From Morinoia aosen (Eukaryota > Arthropoda > Malacostraca > Amphipoda > Talitridae): 64,000 bases of DNA. The first letter of the stretch is position 1. Each line of letters opens with the position of its first letter. Positions 1-17,307 of this stretch are shown in pieces. The stretch lies in assembly GCA_030386875.1 (NCBI GenBank), contig CM059580.1, positions 868,001 through 932,000 of the forward strand, given 5' to 3'. Made by a program: the position numbers and the translations under genes. Under the pieces are notes generated by a model, which made no database searches, was not told the DNA's origin, and was given only the letters and a program-made list of their open reading frames with translations.

Positions 1-3000
1 TATTGTAATGTTACTATAGCTAATGACCTTATTGTAATGTTACTATAGCTAATGACCATATTGTAATGTTACTATAGCTCATTGACCTTATTGTATTGTT
101 ACTATAGCTAATGACCATATTGTAATGTTACTATAGCTAATGACCATATTGTAATGTTACTATAGCTAATGACCATATTGTAATGTTACTATAGCTAATG
201 ACCATATTGTAATGTTACTATAGCTAATGACCATATTGTAATGTTACTATAGCTAATGACCTTATTGTAATGTTACTATAGCTAATGACCTTATTGTAAT
301 GTTACTATAGCTAATGACCTTATTGTAATGTTACTATAGCTAATGACCATATTGTAATGTTACTATAGCTAATGACCTTATTGTAATGTTACTATAGCTA
401 ATGACCTTATTGTAATGTTACTATAGCTAATGACGTTATTGTAATGTTACTATAGCTAATGACCATATTGTAATGTTACTATAGCTAATGACCTTATTGT
501 AATGTTACTATAGCTAATGACCATATTGTAATGTTACTATAGCTAATGACCATATTGTAATGTTACTATAGCTAATGACCATATTGTAATGTTACTATAG
601 CTAATGACCATATTGTAATGTTACTATAGCTAATGACCATATTGTAATGTTACTATAGCTAATGACCATATTGTAATGTTACTATAGCTAATGACCATAT
701 TGTAATGTTACTATAGCTAATGACCATATTGTAATGTTACTATAGCTAATGACCATATTGTAATGTTACTATAGCTAATGACCATATTGTAATGTTACTA
801 TAGCTAATGACCATATTGTAATGTTACTATAGCTAATGACCTTATTGTAATGTTACTATAGCTAATGACCTTATTGTAATGTTACTATAGCTAATGACCT
901 TATTGTAATGTTACTATAGCTAATGACTATATTGTAATGTTACTATAGCTATTGACCATATTGTAATGTTACTATAGCTAATGACCTTATTGTAATGTTA
1001 CTATAGCTAATGACCTTATTGTAATGTTACTATAGCTAATGACCTTATTGTAATGTTACTATAGCTAATGACCATATTGTAATGTTACTATAGCTAATGA
1101 CCATATTGTAATGTTACTATAGCTAATGACCATATTGTAATGTTACTATAGCTAATGACCATATTGTAATGTTACTATAGCTAATGACCTTATTGTAATG
1201 TTACTATAGCTAATGACCTTATTGTAATGTTACTATAGCTAATGACCATATTGTAATGTTACTATAGCTAATGACCATATTGTAATGTTACTATAGCTAA
1301 TGACCTTATTGTAATGTTACTATAGCTAATGACCATATTGTAATGTTACTATAGCTAATGACCATATTGTAATGTTACTATAGCTAATGACCATATTGTA
1401 ATGTTACTATAGCTAATGACCATATTGTAATGTTACTATAGCTAATGACCATATTGTAATGTTACTATAGCTAATGACCATATTGTAATGTTACTATAGC
1501 TAATGACCATATTGTAATGTTACTATAGCTAATGACCTTATTGTAATGTTACTATAGCTAATGACCATATTGTAATGTTACTATAGCTAATGACCTTATT
1601 GTAATGTTACTATAGCTAATGACCTTATTGTAATGTTACTATAGCTAATGACCATATTGTAATGTTACTATAGCTAATGACCTTATTGTAATGTTACTAT
1701 AGCTAATGACCTTATTGTAATGTTACTATAGCTAATGACCTTATTGTAATGTTACTATAGCTAATGACCTTATTGTAATGTTACTATAGCTAATGACCTT
1801 ATTGTAATGTTACTATAGCTAATGACCTTATTGTAATGTTACTATAGCTAATGACCTTATTGTAATGTTACTATAGCTAATGACCTTATTGTAATGTTAC
1901 TATAGCTAATGACCTTATTGTAATGTTACTATAGCTAATGACCATATTGTAATGTTACTATAGCTAATGACCTTATTGTAATGTTACTATAGCTAATGAC
2001 CTTATTGTAATGTTACTATAGCTAATGACCATATTGTAATGTTACTATAGCTAATGACCATATTGTAATGTTACTATAGCTAATGACCTTATTGTAATGT
2101 TACTATAGCTAATGACCTTATTGTAATGTTACTATAGCTAATGACCTTATTGTAATGTTACTATAGCTAATGACCATATTGTAATGTTACTATAGCTAAT
2201 GACCATATTGTAATGTTACTATAGCTAATGACCATATTGTAATGTTACTATAGCTAATGACCTTATTGTAATGTTACTATAGCTAATGACCTTATTGTAA
2301 TGTTACTATAGCTAATGACCATATTGTAATGTTACTATAGCTAATGACCATATTGTAATGTTACTATAGCTAATGACCTTATTGTAATGTTACTATAGCT
2401 AATGACCTTATTGTAATGTTACTATAGCTAATGACCTTATTGTAATGTTACTATAGCTAATGACCATATTGTAATGTTACTATAGCTAATGACCATATTG
2501 TAATGTTACTATAGCTAATGACCTTATTGTAATGTTACTATAGCTAATGACCTTATTGTAATGTTACTATAGCTAATGACCATATTGTAATGTTACTATA
2601 GCTAATGACCATATTGTAATGTTACTATAGCTAATGACCATATTGTAATGTTACTATAGCTAATGACCATATTGTATTGTTACTATAGCTAATGACCTTA
2701 TTGTAATGTTACTATAGCTAATGACCTTATTGTAATGTTACTATAGCTAATGACCATATTGTAATGTTACTATAGCTAATGACCATATTGTAATGTTACT
2801 ATAGCTAATGACCATATTGTAATGTTACTATAGCTAATGACCATATTGTAATGTTACTATAGCTAATGACCATATTGTAATGTTACTATAGCTAATGACC
2901 TTATTGTAATGTTACTATAGCTAATGACCTTATTGTAATGTTACTATAGCTAATGACCATATTGTAATGTTACTATAGCTAATGACCATATTGTAATGTT

Positions 3001-6000
3001 ACTATAGCTAATGACCATATTGTAATGTTACTATAGCTAATGACCATATTGTAATGTTACTATAGCTAATGACCTTATTGTAATGTTACTTTAGCTAATG
3101 ACCATATTGTAATGTTACTATAGCTAATGACCATATTGTAATGTTACTATAGCTAATGACCATATTGTAATGTTACTATAGCTAATGACCATATTGTAAT
3201 GTTACTATAGCTAATGACCATATTGTAATGTTACTATAGCTAATGACCATATTGTAATGTTACTATAGCTAATGACCTTATTGTAATGTTACTATAGCTA
3301 ATGACCTTATTGTAATGTTACTATAGCTAATGACCATATTGTAATGTTACTATAGCTAATGACCATATTGTAATGTTACTATAGCTAATGACCATATTGT
3401 AATGTTACTATAGCTAATGACCATATTGTAATGTTACTATAGCTAATGACCTTATTGTAATGTTACTATAGCTAATGACCATATTGTAATGTTACTATAG
3501 CTAATGACCATATTGTAATGTTACTATAGCTAATGACCTTATTGTAATGTTACTATAGCTAATGACCATATTGTAATGTTACTATAGCTAATGACCATAT
3601 TGTAATGTTACTATAGCTAATGACCATATTGTAATGTTACTATAGCTAATGACCATATTGTAATGTTACTATAGCTAATGACCATATTGTAATGTTACTA
3701 TAGCTAATGACCATATTGTAATGTTACTATAGCTAATGACCATATTGTAATGTTACTATAGCTAATGACCATATTGTAATGTTACTATAGCTAATGACCA
3801 TATTGTAATGTTACTATAGCTAATGACCATATTGTAATGTTACTATAGCTAATGACCTTATTGTAATGTTACTATAGCTAATGACCATATTGTAATGTTA
3901 CTATAGCTAATGACCATATTGTAATGTTACTATAGCTAATGACCATATTGTAATGTTACTATAGCTAATGACCATATTGTAATGTTACTATAGCTAATGA
4001 CCATATTGTAATGTTACTATAGCTAATGACCTTATTGTAATGTTACTATAGCTAATGACCATATTGTAATGTTACTATAGCTAATGACCATATTGTAATG
4101 TTACTATAGCTAATGACCATATTGTATTGTTACTATAGCTAATGACCTTATTGTAATGTTACTATAGCTAATGACCTTATTGTAATGTTACTATAGCTAA
4201 TGACCATATTGTAATGTTACTATAGCTAATGACCTTATTGTTATGTTACTATAGCTAATGACCATATTGTAATGTTACTATAGCTAATGACCATATTGTA
4301 ATGTTACTATAGCTAATGACCATATTGTAATGTTACTATAGCTAATGACCATATTGTAATGTTACTATAGCTAATGACCATATTGTAATGTTACTATAGC
4401 TAATGACCATATTGTAATGTTACTATAGCTAATGACCATATTGTAATGTTACTATAGCTAATGACCATATTGTAATGTTACTATAGCTAATGACCTTATT
4501 GTAATGTTACTATAGCTAATGACCATATTGTAATGTTACTATAGCTAATGACCATATTGTAATGTTACTATAGCTAATGACCTTATTGTAATGTTACTAT
4601 AGCTAATGACCATATTGTAATGTTACTATAGCTAATGACCATATTGTAATGTTACTATAGCTAATGACCATATTGTAATGTTACTATAGCTAATGACCAT
4701 ATTGTAATGTTACTATAGCTAATGACCTTATTGTAATGTTACTATAGCTAATGACCTTATTGTAATGTTACTATAGCTAATGACCATATTGTAATGTTAC
4801 TATAGCTAATGACCTTATTGTAATGTTACTATAGCTAATGACCGTATTGTAATGTTACTATAGCTAATGACCTTATTGTAATGTTACTATAGTTAATGAC
4901 CATATTGTAATGTTACTATAGCTAATGACCTTATTGTAATGTTACTATAGCTAATGACCTTATTGTAATGTTACTATAGCTAATGACCATATTGTAATGT
5001 TACTATAGCTAATGACCTTATTGTAATGTTACTATAGCTAATGACCTTATTGTAATGTTACTATAGCTAATGACCATATTGTAATGTTACTATAGCTAAT
5101 GACCATATTGTAATGTTACTATAGCTCATTGACCTTATTGTATTGTTACTATAGTTAATGACCTTATTGTAATGTTACTATAGCTAATGACCATATTGTA
5201 ATGTTACTATAGCAAATGACCATATTGTAATGTTACTATAGCTAATGACCTTATTGTAATGTTACTATAGCTAATGACCTTATTGTAATGTTACTATAGC
5301 TAATGACCATATTGTAATGTTACTATAGCTAATGACCATATTGTAATGTTACTATAGCTCATTGACCTTATTGTATTGTTACTATAGCTAATGACCTTAT
5401 TGTAATGTTACTATAGCTAATGACCATATTGTAATGTTACTATAGCTAATGACCATATTGTAATGTTACTATAGCTAATGACCTTATTGTAATGTTACTA
5501 TAGCTAATGACCATATTGTAATGTTACTATAGCTAATGACCATATTGTAATGTTACTATAGCTAATGACCATATTGTAATGTTACTATAGCTAATGACCT
5601 TATTGTAATGTTACTATAGCTAATGACCATATTGTAACGTTACTATAGCTAATGACCATATTGTAACGTTACTATAGCTAATGACCATATTGTAACGTTA
5701 CTATAGCTAATGACCATATTGTAACGTTACTATAGCTAATGACCATATTGTAATGTTACTATAGCTAATGACCTTATTGTAATGTTACTATAGCTAATGA
5801 CCATATTGTAATGTTACTATAGCTAATGACCTTATTGTAATGTTACTATAGCTAATGACCTTATTGTAATGTTACTATAGCTAATGACCTTATTGTAATG
5901 TTACTATAGCTAATGACCATATTGTAATGTTACTATAGCTAATGACCTTATTGTAATGTTACTATAGCTAATGACCTTATTGTAATGTTACTATAGCTAA

Positions 6001-9000
6001 TGACCATATTGTAATGTTACTATAGCTAATGACCATATTGTAATGTTACTATAGCTAATGACCTTATTGTAATGTTACTATAGCTAATGACCTTATTGTA
6101 ATGTTACTATAGCTAATGACCTTATTGTAATGTTACTATAGCTAATGACCATATTGTAATGTTACTATAGCTAATGACCATATTGTAATGTTACTATAGC
6201 TAATGACCTTATTGTAATGTTACTATAGCTAATGACCTTATTGTAATGTTACTATAGCTAATGACCATATTGTAATGTTACTATAGCTAATGACCTTATT
6301 GTAATGTTACTATAGCTAATGACCATATTGTAATGTTACTATAGCTAATGACCATATTGTAATGTTACTATAGCTAATGACCATATTGTAATGTTACTAT
6401 AGCTAATGACCATATTGTAATGTTACTATAGCTAATGACCTTATTGTAATGTTACTATAGCTAATGACCTTATTGTAATGTTACTATAGCTAATGACCAT
6501 ATTGTAATGTTACTATAGCTAATGACCATATTGTAATGTTACTATAGCTAATGACCATATTGTAATGTTACTATAGCTAATGACCATATTGTAATGTTAC
6601 TATAGCTAATGACCATATTGTAATGTTACTATAGCTAATGACCTTATTGTAATGTTACTATAGCTAATGACCATATTGTAATGTTACTATAGCTAATGAC
6701 CATATTGTAATGTTACTATAGCTAATGACCATATTGTATTGTTACTATAGCTAATGACCTTATTGTAATGTTACTATAGCTAATGACCTTATTGTAATGT
6801 TACTATAGCTAATGACCATATTGTAATGTTACTATAGCTAATGACCATATTGTAATGTTACTATAGCTAATGACCATATTGTAATGTTACTATAGCTAAT
6901 GACCATATTGTAATGTTACTATAGCTAATGACCATATTGTAATGTTACTATAGCTAATGACCTTATTGTAATGTTACTATAGCTAATGACCTTATTGTAA
7001 TGTTACTATAGCTAATGACCATATTGTAATGTTACTATAGCTAATGACCATATTGTAATGTTACTATAGCTAATGACCATATTGTAATGTTACTATAGCT
7101 AATGACCATATTGTAATGTTACTATAGCTAATGACCTTATTGTAATGTTACTTTAGCTAATGACCATATTGTAATGTTACTATAGCTAATGACCATATTG
7201 TAATGTTACTATAGCTAATGACCATATTGTAATGTTACTATAGCTAATGACCATATTGTAATGTTACTATAGCTAATGACCATATTGTAATGTTACTATA
7301 GCTAATGACCATATTGTAATGTTACTATAGCTAATGACCTTATTGTAATGTTACTATAGCTAATGACCTTATTGTAATGTTACTATAGCTAATGACCATA
7401 TTGTAATGTTACTATAGCTAATGACCATATTGTAATGTTACTATAGCTAATGACCATATTGTAATGTTACTATAGCTAATGACCATATTGTAATGTTACT
7501 ATAGCTAATGACCTTATTGTAATGTTACTATAGCTAATGACCATATTGTAATGTTACTATAGCTAATGACCATATTGTAATGTTACTATAGCTAATGACC
7601 TTATTGTAATGTTACTATAGCTAATGACCATATTGTAATGTTACTATAGCTAATGACCATATTGTAATGTTACTATAGCTAATGACCATATTGTAATGTT
7701 ACTATAGCTAATGACCATATTGTAATGTTACTATAGCTAATGACCATATTGTAATGTTACTATAGCTAATGACCATATTGTAATGTTACTATAGCTAATG
7801 ACCATATTGTAATGTTACTATAGCTAATGACCATATTGTAATGTTACTATAGCTAATGACCATATTGTAATGTTACTATAGCTAATGACCATATTGTAAT
7901 GTTACTATAGCTAATGACCTTATTGTAATGTTACTATAGCTAATGACCATATTGTAATGTTACTATAGCTAATGACCATATTGTAATGTTACTATAGCTA
8001 ATGACCATAAGGTAATGTTACTATAGCTAATGACCATATTGTAATGTTACTATAGCTAATGACCATATTGTAATGTTACTATAGCTAATGACCTTATTGT
8101 AATGTTACTATAGCTAATGACCATATTGTAATGTTACTATAGCTAATGACCATATTGTAATGTTACTATAGCTAATGACCATATTGTATTGTTACTATAG
8201 CTAATGACCTTATTGTAATGTTACTATAGCTAATGACCTTATTGTAATGTTACTATAGCTAATGACCATATTGTAATGTTACTATAGCTAATGACCTTAT
8301 TGTAATGTTACTATAGCTAATGACCATATTGTAATGTTACTATAGCTAATGACCATATTGTAATGTTACTATAGCTAATGACCATATTGTAATGTTACTA
8401 TAGCTAATGACCATATTGTAATGTTACTATAGCTAATGACCATATTGTAATGTTACTATAGCTAATGACCATATTGTAATGTTACTATAGCTAATGACCA
8501 TATTGTAATGTTACTATAGCTAATGACCATATTGTAATGTTACTATAGCTAATGACCTTATTGTAATGTTACTATAGCTAATGACCATATTGTAATGTTA
8601 CTATAGCTAATGACCATATTGTAATGTGACTATAGCTAATGACCTTATTGTAATGTTACTATAGCTAATGACCATATTGTAATGTTACTATAGCTAATGA
8701 CCATATTGTAATGTTACTATAGCTAATGACTATATTGTAATGTTACTATAGCTAATGACCATATTGTAATGTTACTATAGCTAATGACCTTATTGTAATG
8801 TTACTATAGCTAATGACCTTATTGTAATGTTACTATAGCTAATGACCATATTGTAATGTTACTATAGCTAATGACCTTATTGTAATGTTACTATAGCTAA
8901 TGACCGTATTGTAATGTTACTATAGCTAATGACCTTATTGTAATGTTACTATAGTTAATGACCATATTGTAATGTTACTATAGCTAATGACCTTATTGTA

Positions 9001-12000
9001 ATGTTACTATAGCTAATGACCTTATTGTAATGTTACTATAGCTAATGACCATATTGTAATGTTACTATAGCTAATGACCTTATTGTAATGTTACTATAGC
9101 TAATGACCTTATTGTAATGTTACTATAGCTAATGACCATATTGTAATGTTACTATAGCTAATGACCATATTGTAATGTTACTATAGCTCATTGACCTTAT
9201 TGTATTGTTACTATAGTTAATGACCTTATTGTAATGTTACTATAGCTAATGACCATATTGTAATGTTACTATAGCAAATGACCATATTGTAATGTTACTA
9301 TAGCTAATGACCTTATTGTAATGTTACTATAGCTAATGACCTTATTGTAATGTTACTATAGCTAATGACCATATTGTAATGTTACTATAGCTAATGACCA
9401 TATTGTAATGTTACTATAGCTCATTGACCTTATTGTATTGTTACTATAGCTAATGACCTTATTGTAATGTTACTATAGCTAATGACCATATTGTAATGTT
9501 ACTATAGCTAATGACCATATTGTAATGTTACTATAGCTAATGACCTTATTGTAATGTTACTATAGCTAATGACCATATTGTAATGTTACTATAGCTAATG
9601 ACCATATTGTAATGTTACTATAGCTAATGACCATATTGTAATGTTACTATAGCTAATGACCTTATTGTAATGTTACTATAGCTAATGACCATATTGTAAC
9701 GTTACTATAGCTAATGACCATATTGTAACGTTACTATAGCTAATGACCATATTGTAACGTTACTATAGCTAATGACCATATTGTAACGTTACTATAGCTA
9801 ATGACCATATTGTAATGTTACTATAGCTAATGACCTTATTGTAATGTTACTATAGCTAATGACCATATTGTAATGTTACTATAGCTAATGACCTTATTGT
9901 AATGTTACTATAGCTAATGACCTTATTGTAATGTTACTATAGCTAATGACCTTATTGTAATGTTACTATAGCTAATGACCATATTGTAATGTTACTATAG
10001 CTAATGACCTTATTGTAATGTTACTATAGCTAATGACCTTATTGTAATGTTACTATAGCTAATGACCATATTGTAATGTTACTATAGCTAATGACCATAT
10101 TGTAATGTTACTATAGCTAATGACCTTATTGTAATGTTACTATAGCTAATGACCTTATTGTAATGTTACTATAGCTAATGACCTTATTGTAATGTTACTA
10201 TAGCTAATGACCATATTGTAATGTTACTATAGCTAATGACCATATTGTAATGTTACTATAGCTAATGACCTTATTGTAATGTTACTATAGCTAATGACCT
10301 TATTGTAATGTTACTATAGCTAATGACCATATTGTAATGTTACTATAGCTAATGACCTTATTGTAATGTTACTATAGCTAATGACCATATTGTAATGTTA
10401 CTATAGCTAATGACCATATTGTAATGTTACTATAGCTAATGACCATATTGTAATGTTACTATAGCTAATGACCATATTGTAATGTTACTATAGCTAATGA
10501 CCTTATTGTAATGTTACTATAGCTAATGACCTTATTGTAATGTTACTATAGCTAATGACCATATTGTAATGTTACTATAGCTAATGACCATATTGTAATG
10601 TTACTATAGCTAATGACCATATTGTAATGTTACTATAGCTAATGACCATATTGTAATGTTACTATAGCTAATGACCTTATTGTAATGTTACTATAGCTAA
10701 TGACCATATTGTAATGTTACTATAGCTAATGACCATATTGTAATGTTACTATAGCTAATGACCATATTGTAATGTTACTATAGCTAATGACCATATTGTA
10801 ATGTTACTATAGCTAATGACCTTATTGTAATGTTACTATAGCTAATGACCATATTGTAATGTTACTATAGCTAATGACCTTATTGTAATGTTACTATAGC
10901 TAATGACCATATTGTAATGTTACTATAGCTAATGACCATATTGTAATGTTACTATAGCTAATGACCTTATTGTAATGTTACTATAGCTAATGACCATATT
11001 GTAATGTTACTATAGCTAATGACCATATTGTAATGTTACTATAGCTAATGACCTTATTGTAATGTTACTATAGCTAATGACCATATTGTAATGTTACTAT
11101 AGCTAATGACCTTATTGTAATGTTACTATAGCTAATGACCATATTGTAATGTTACTATAGCTAATGACCATATTGTAATGTTACTATAGCTAATGACCAT
11201 ATTGTAATGTTACTATAGCTAATGACCTTATTGTAATGTTACTATAGCTAATGACCTTATTGTAATGTTACTATAGCTAATGACCTTATTGTAATGTTAC
11301 TATAGCTAATGACCATATTGTATTGTTACTATAGCTAATGACCATATTGTAATGTTACTATAGCTAATGACCATATTGTATTGTTACTATAGCTAATGAC
11401 CATATTGTATTGTTACTATAGCTAATGACCATATTGTATTGTTACTATAGCTAATGACCATATTGTAATGTTACTATAGCTAATGACCATATTGTATTGT
11501 TACTATAGCTAATGACCATATTGTAATGTTACTATAGCTAATGACCATATTGTAATGTTACTATAGCTAATGACCTTATTGTAATGTTACTATAGCTAAT
11601 GACCATATTGTAATGTTACTATAGCTAATGACCATATTGTAATGTTACTATAGCTAATGACCTTATTGTAATGTTACTATAGCTAATGACCATATTGTAA
11701 TGTTACTATAGCTAATGACCTTATTGTAATGTTACTATAGCTAATGACCATATTGTAATGTTACTATAGCTAATGACCATATTGTAATGTTACTATAGCT
11801 AATGACCATATTGTAATGTTACTATAGCTAATGACCTTATTGTAATGTTACTATAGCTAATGACCATATTGTAATGTTACTATAGCTAATGACCATATTG
11901 TAATGTTACTATAGCTAATGACCATATTGTAATGTTACTATAGCTAATGACCTTATTGTAACGTTACTATAGCTAATGACCATATTGTAATGTTACTATA

Positions 12001-15000
12001 GCTAATGACCTTATTGTAATGTTACTATAGCTAATGACCTTATTGTAATGTTACTATAGCTAATGACCTTGTTGTAACGTTACTATAGCTAATGACCTTA
12101 TTGTAATGTTACTATAGCTAATGACCTTATTGTAATGTTACTATAGCTAATGACCTTATTGTAATGTTACTATAGCTAATGACCATATTGTAATGTTACT
12201 ATAGCTAATGACCATATTGTAATGTTACTATAGCTAATCACCATATTGTAATGTTACTATAGCTAATGACCATATTGTAATGTTACTATAGCTAATGACC
12301 TTATTGTAACGTTACTATAGCTAATGACCATATTGTAATGTTACTATAGCTAATGACCATATTGTAATGTTACTATAGCTAATGACCATATTGTAATGTT
12401 ACTATAGCTAATGACCTTATTGTAACGTTACTATAGCTAATGACCATATTGTAACGTTACTATAGCTAATGACCATATTGTAACGTTACTATAGCTAATG
12501 ACCATATTGTAATGTTACTATAGCTAATGACCATATTGTAATGTTACTATAGCTAATGACCATATTGTAATGTTACTATAGCTAATGACCATATTGTAAT
12601 GTTACTATAGCTAATGACCATATTGTAATGTTACTATAGCTAATGACCTTATTGTAATGTTACTATAGCTAATGACCATATTGTAATGTTACTATAGCTA
12701 ATGACCTTATTGTAATGTTACTATAGCTAATGACCATATTGTAATGTTACTATAGCTAATGACCTTATTGTAATGTTACTATAGCTAATGACCTTATTGT
12801 AATGTTCCTATAGCTAATGACCATATTGTAATGTTACTATAGCTAATGACCTTATTGTAATGTTACTATAGCTAATGACCATATTGTAATGTTACTATAG
12901 CTAATGACAATATTGTAATGTTACTATAGCTAATGACCATATTGTAATGTTACTATAGCTAATGACCATATTGTAATGTTACTATAGCTAATGACCATAT
13001 TGTAATGTTACTATAGCTAATGACCATATTGTAATGTTACTATAGCTAATGACCTTATTGTAATGTTACTATAGCTAATGACCTTATTGTAATGTTACTA
13101 TAGCTAATGACCATATTGTAATGTTACTATAGCTAATGACCTTATTGTAATGTTACTATAGCTAATGACCATATTGTAATGTTACTATAGCTAATGACCA
13201 TATTGTAATGTTACTATAGCTAATGACCTTATTGTAATGTTACTATAGCTAATGACCATATTGTAATGTTACTATAGCTAATGACCATATTGTAATGTTA
13301 CTATAGCTAATGACCATATTGTAATGTTACTATAGCTAATGACCATATTGTAATGTTACTATAGCTAATGACCATATTGTAATGTTACTATAGCTAATGA
13401 CCATATTGTAATGTTACTATAGCTAATGACCATATTGTAATGTTACTATAGCTAATGACCATATTGTAATGTTACTATAGCTAATGACCATATTGTAATG
13501 TTACTATAGCTAATGACCATATTGTAATGTTACTATAGCTAATGACCTTATTGTAATGTTACTATAGCTAATGACCTTATTGTAATGTTACTATAGCTAA
13601 TGACCATATTGTAATGTTACTATAGCTAATGACCTTATTGTAATGTTACTATAGCTAATGACCTTATTGTAATGTTACTATAGCTAATGACCTTATTGTA
13701 ATGTTACTATAGCTAATGACCTTATTGTAATGTTACTATAGCTAATGACCTTATTGTAATGTTACTATAGCTAATGACCATATTGTAATGTTACTATAGC
13801 TAATGACCTTATTGTAATGTTACTATAGCTAATGACCTTATTGTAATGTAACTATAGCTAATGACCATATTGTAATGTTACTATAGCTAATGACCATATT
13901 GTAATGTTACTATAGCTAATGACCTTATTGTAATGTTACTATAGCTAATGACCATATTGTAATGTTACTATAGCTAATGACCATATTGTAATGTTACTAT
14001 AGCTAATGACCATATTGTAATGTTACTATAGCTAATGACCATATTGTAATGTTACTATAGCTAATGACCTTATTGTAATGTTACTATAGCTAATGACCAT
14101 ATTGTAATGTTACTATAGCTAATGACCATATTGTAATGTTACTATAGCTAATGACCATATTGTAATGTTACTATAGCTAATGACCATATTGTAATGTTAC
14201 TATAGCTAATGACCATATTGTAATGTTACTATAGCTAATGACCTTATTGTAATGTTACTATAGCTAATGACCATATTGTAATGTTACTATAGCTAATGAC
14301 CTTATTGTAATGTTACTATAGCTAATGACCTTATTGTAATGTTACTATAGCTAATGACCATATTGTAATGTTACTATAGCTAATGACCTTATTGTAATGT
14401 TACTATAGCTAATGACCTTATTGTAATGTTACTATAGCTAATGACCATATTGTAATGTTACTATAGCTAATGACCTTATTGTAATGTTACTATAGCTAAT
14501 GACCTTATTGTAATGTTACTATAGCTAATGACCTTATTGTAATGTTACTATAGCTAATGACCTTATTGTAATGTTACTATAGCTAATGACCTTATTGTAA
14601 TGTTACTATAGCTAATGACCATATTGTAATGTTACTATAGCTAATGACCATATTGTAATGTTACTATAGCTAATGACCATATTGTAATGTTACTATAGCT
14701 AATGACCATATTGTAATGTTACTATAGCTAATGACCTTATTGTAATGTTACTATAGCTAATGACCATATTGTAATGTTACTATAGCTAATGACCTTATTG
14801 TAATGTTACTATAGCTAATGACCATATTGTAATGTTACTATAGCTAATGACCTTATTGTAATGTTACTATAGCTGACCTTATTGTAATGTTACTATAGCT
14901 AATGACCTTATTGTAATGTTACTATAGCTAATGACCTTATTGTAATGTTACTATAGCTAATGACCTTATTGTAATGTTACTATAGCTAATGACCTTATTG

Positions 15001-17307
15001 TAATGTTACTATAGCTAATGACCATATTGTAATGTTACTATAGCTAATGACCATATTGTAATGTTACTATAGCTAATGACCATATTGTAATGTTACTATA
15101 GCTAATGACCATATTGTAATGTTACTATAGCTAATGACCTTATTGTAATGTTACTATAGCTAATGACCATATTGTAATGTTACTATAGCTAATGACCTTA
15201 TTGTAATGTTACTATAGCTAATGACCTTATTGTAATGTTACTATAGCTAATGACCATATTGTAATGTTACTATAGCTAATGACCTTATTGTAATGTTACT
15301 ATAGCTAATGACCATATTGTAATGTTACTATAGCTAATGACCTTATTGTAATGTTACTATAGCTAATGACCTTATTGTAATGTTACTATAGCTAATGACC
15401 ATATTGTAATGTTACTATAGCTAATGACCATATTGTAATGTTACTATAGCTAATGACCATATTGTAATGTTACTATAGCTAATGACCATATTGTAATGTT
15501 ACTATAGCTAATGACCATATTGTAATGTTACTATAGCTAATGACCATATTGTAATGTTACTATAGCTAATGACCATATTGTAATGTTACTATAGCTAATG
15601 ACCATATTGTAATGTTACTATAGCTAATGACCTTATTGTAATGTTACTATAGCTAATGACCTTATTGTAATGTTACTATAGCTAATGACCATATTGTAAT
15701 GTTACTATAGCTAATGACCATATTGTAATGTTACTATAGCTAATGACCATATTGTAATGTTACTATAGCTAATGACCATATTGTAATGTTACTATAGCTA
15801 ATGACCATATTGTAATGTTACTATAGCTAATGACCATATTGTAATGTTACTATAGCTAATGACCATATTGTAATGTTACTATAGCTAATGACCATATTGT
15901 AATGTTACTATAGCTAATGACCATATTGTAATGTTACTATAGCTAATGACCATATTGTAATGTTACTATAGCTAATGACCATATTGTAATGTTACTATAG
16001 CTAATGACCATATTGTAATGTTACTATAGCTAATGACCATATTGTAATGTTACTATAGCTAATGACCATATTGTAATGTTACTATAGCTAATGACCATAT
16101 TGTAATGTTACTATAGCTAATGACCATATTGTAATGTTACTATAGCTAATGACCATATTGTAATGTTACTATAGCTAATGACCATATTGTAATGTTACTA
16201 TAGCTAATGACCTTATTGTAATGTTACTATAGCTAATGACCATATTGTATTGTTACTATAGCTAATGACCATATTGTAATGTTACTATAGCTAATGACCT
16301 TATTGTAATGTTACTATAGCTAATGACCATATTGTAATGTTACTATAGCTAATGACCTTATTGTAATGTTACTATAGCTAATGACCATATTGTATTGTTA
16401 CTATAGCTAATGACCATATTGTAATGTTACTATAGCTAATGACCATATTGTAATGTTACTATAGCTAATGACCATATTGTAATGTTACTATAGCTAATGA
16501 CCATATTGTATTGTTACTATAGCTAATGACCATATTGTAATGTTACTATAGCTAATGACCATATTGTAATGTTACTATAGCTAATGACCATATTGTAATG
16601 TTACTATAGCTAATGAACTTATTGTAATGTTACTATAGCTAATGACCATATTGTAATGTTACTATAGCTAATGACCATATTGTAATGTTACTATAGCTAA
16701 TGACCTTATTGTAATGTTACTATAGCTAATGACCATATTGTAATGTTACTATAGCTAATGACCTTATTGTAATGTTACTATAGCTAATGACCATATTGTA
16801 ATGTTACTATAGCTAATGACCTTATTGTAATGTTACTATAGCTAATGACCATATTGTAATGTTACTATAGCTAATGACCATATTGTAATGTTACTATAGC
16901 TAATGACCATATTGTAATGTTACTATAGCTAATGACCATATTGTAATGTTACTATAGCTAATGACCATATTGTAATGTTACTATAGCTAATGACCTTATT
17001 GTAATGTTACTATAGCTAATGACCATATTGTAATGTTACTATAGCTAATGACCTTATTGTAATGTTACTATAGCTAATGACCATATTGTAATGTTACTAT
17101 AGCTAATGACCATATTGTAATGTTACTATAGCTAATGACCTTATTGTAATGTTACTATAGCTAATGACCATATTGTAATGTTACTATAGCTAATGACCTT
17201 ATTGTAATGTTACTATAGCTAATGACCATATTGTAATGTTACTATAGCTAATGACCTTATTGTAATGTTACTATAGCTAATGACCTTATTGTAATGTTAC
17301 TATAGCC
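1..17307. repeat. 29-bp satellite array, about 597 copies
   Basis: Head-to-tail units of 29 bp with core TGTAATGTTACTATAGCTAA, starting before the window and ending at TATAGCCCAACC. Units differ mainly at one A/T position (GACCA/GACCT), with rarer variants such as TAACGTT and TAGCTCATT. All frames carry stops, so it is non-coding. Shared rare variants show 4062-bp periodicity. By inference it lies inside the last KCC intron, or just past the gene if the last exon is elsewhere. Confidence 0.98.

Noticed and set aside
1..17307. CRISPR array
   Set aside because: The units are head-to-tail without unique spacers, and the context is a eukaryotic gene.
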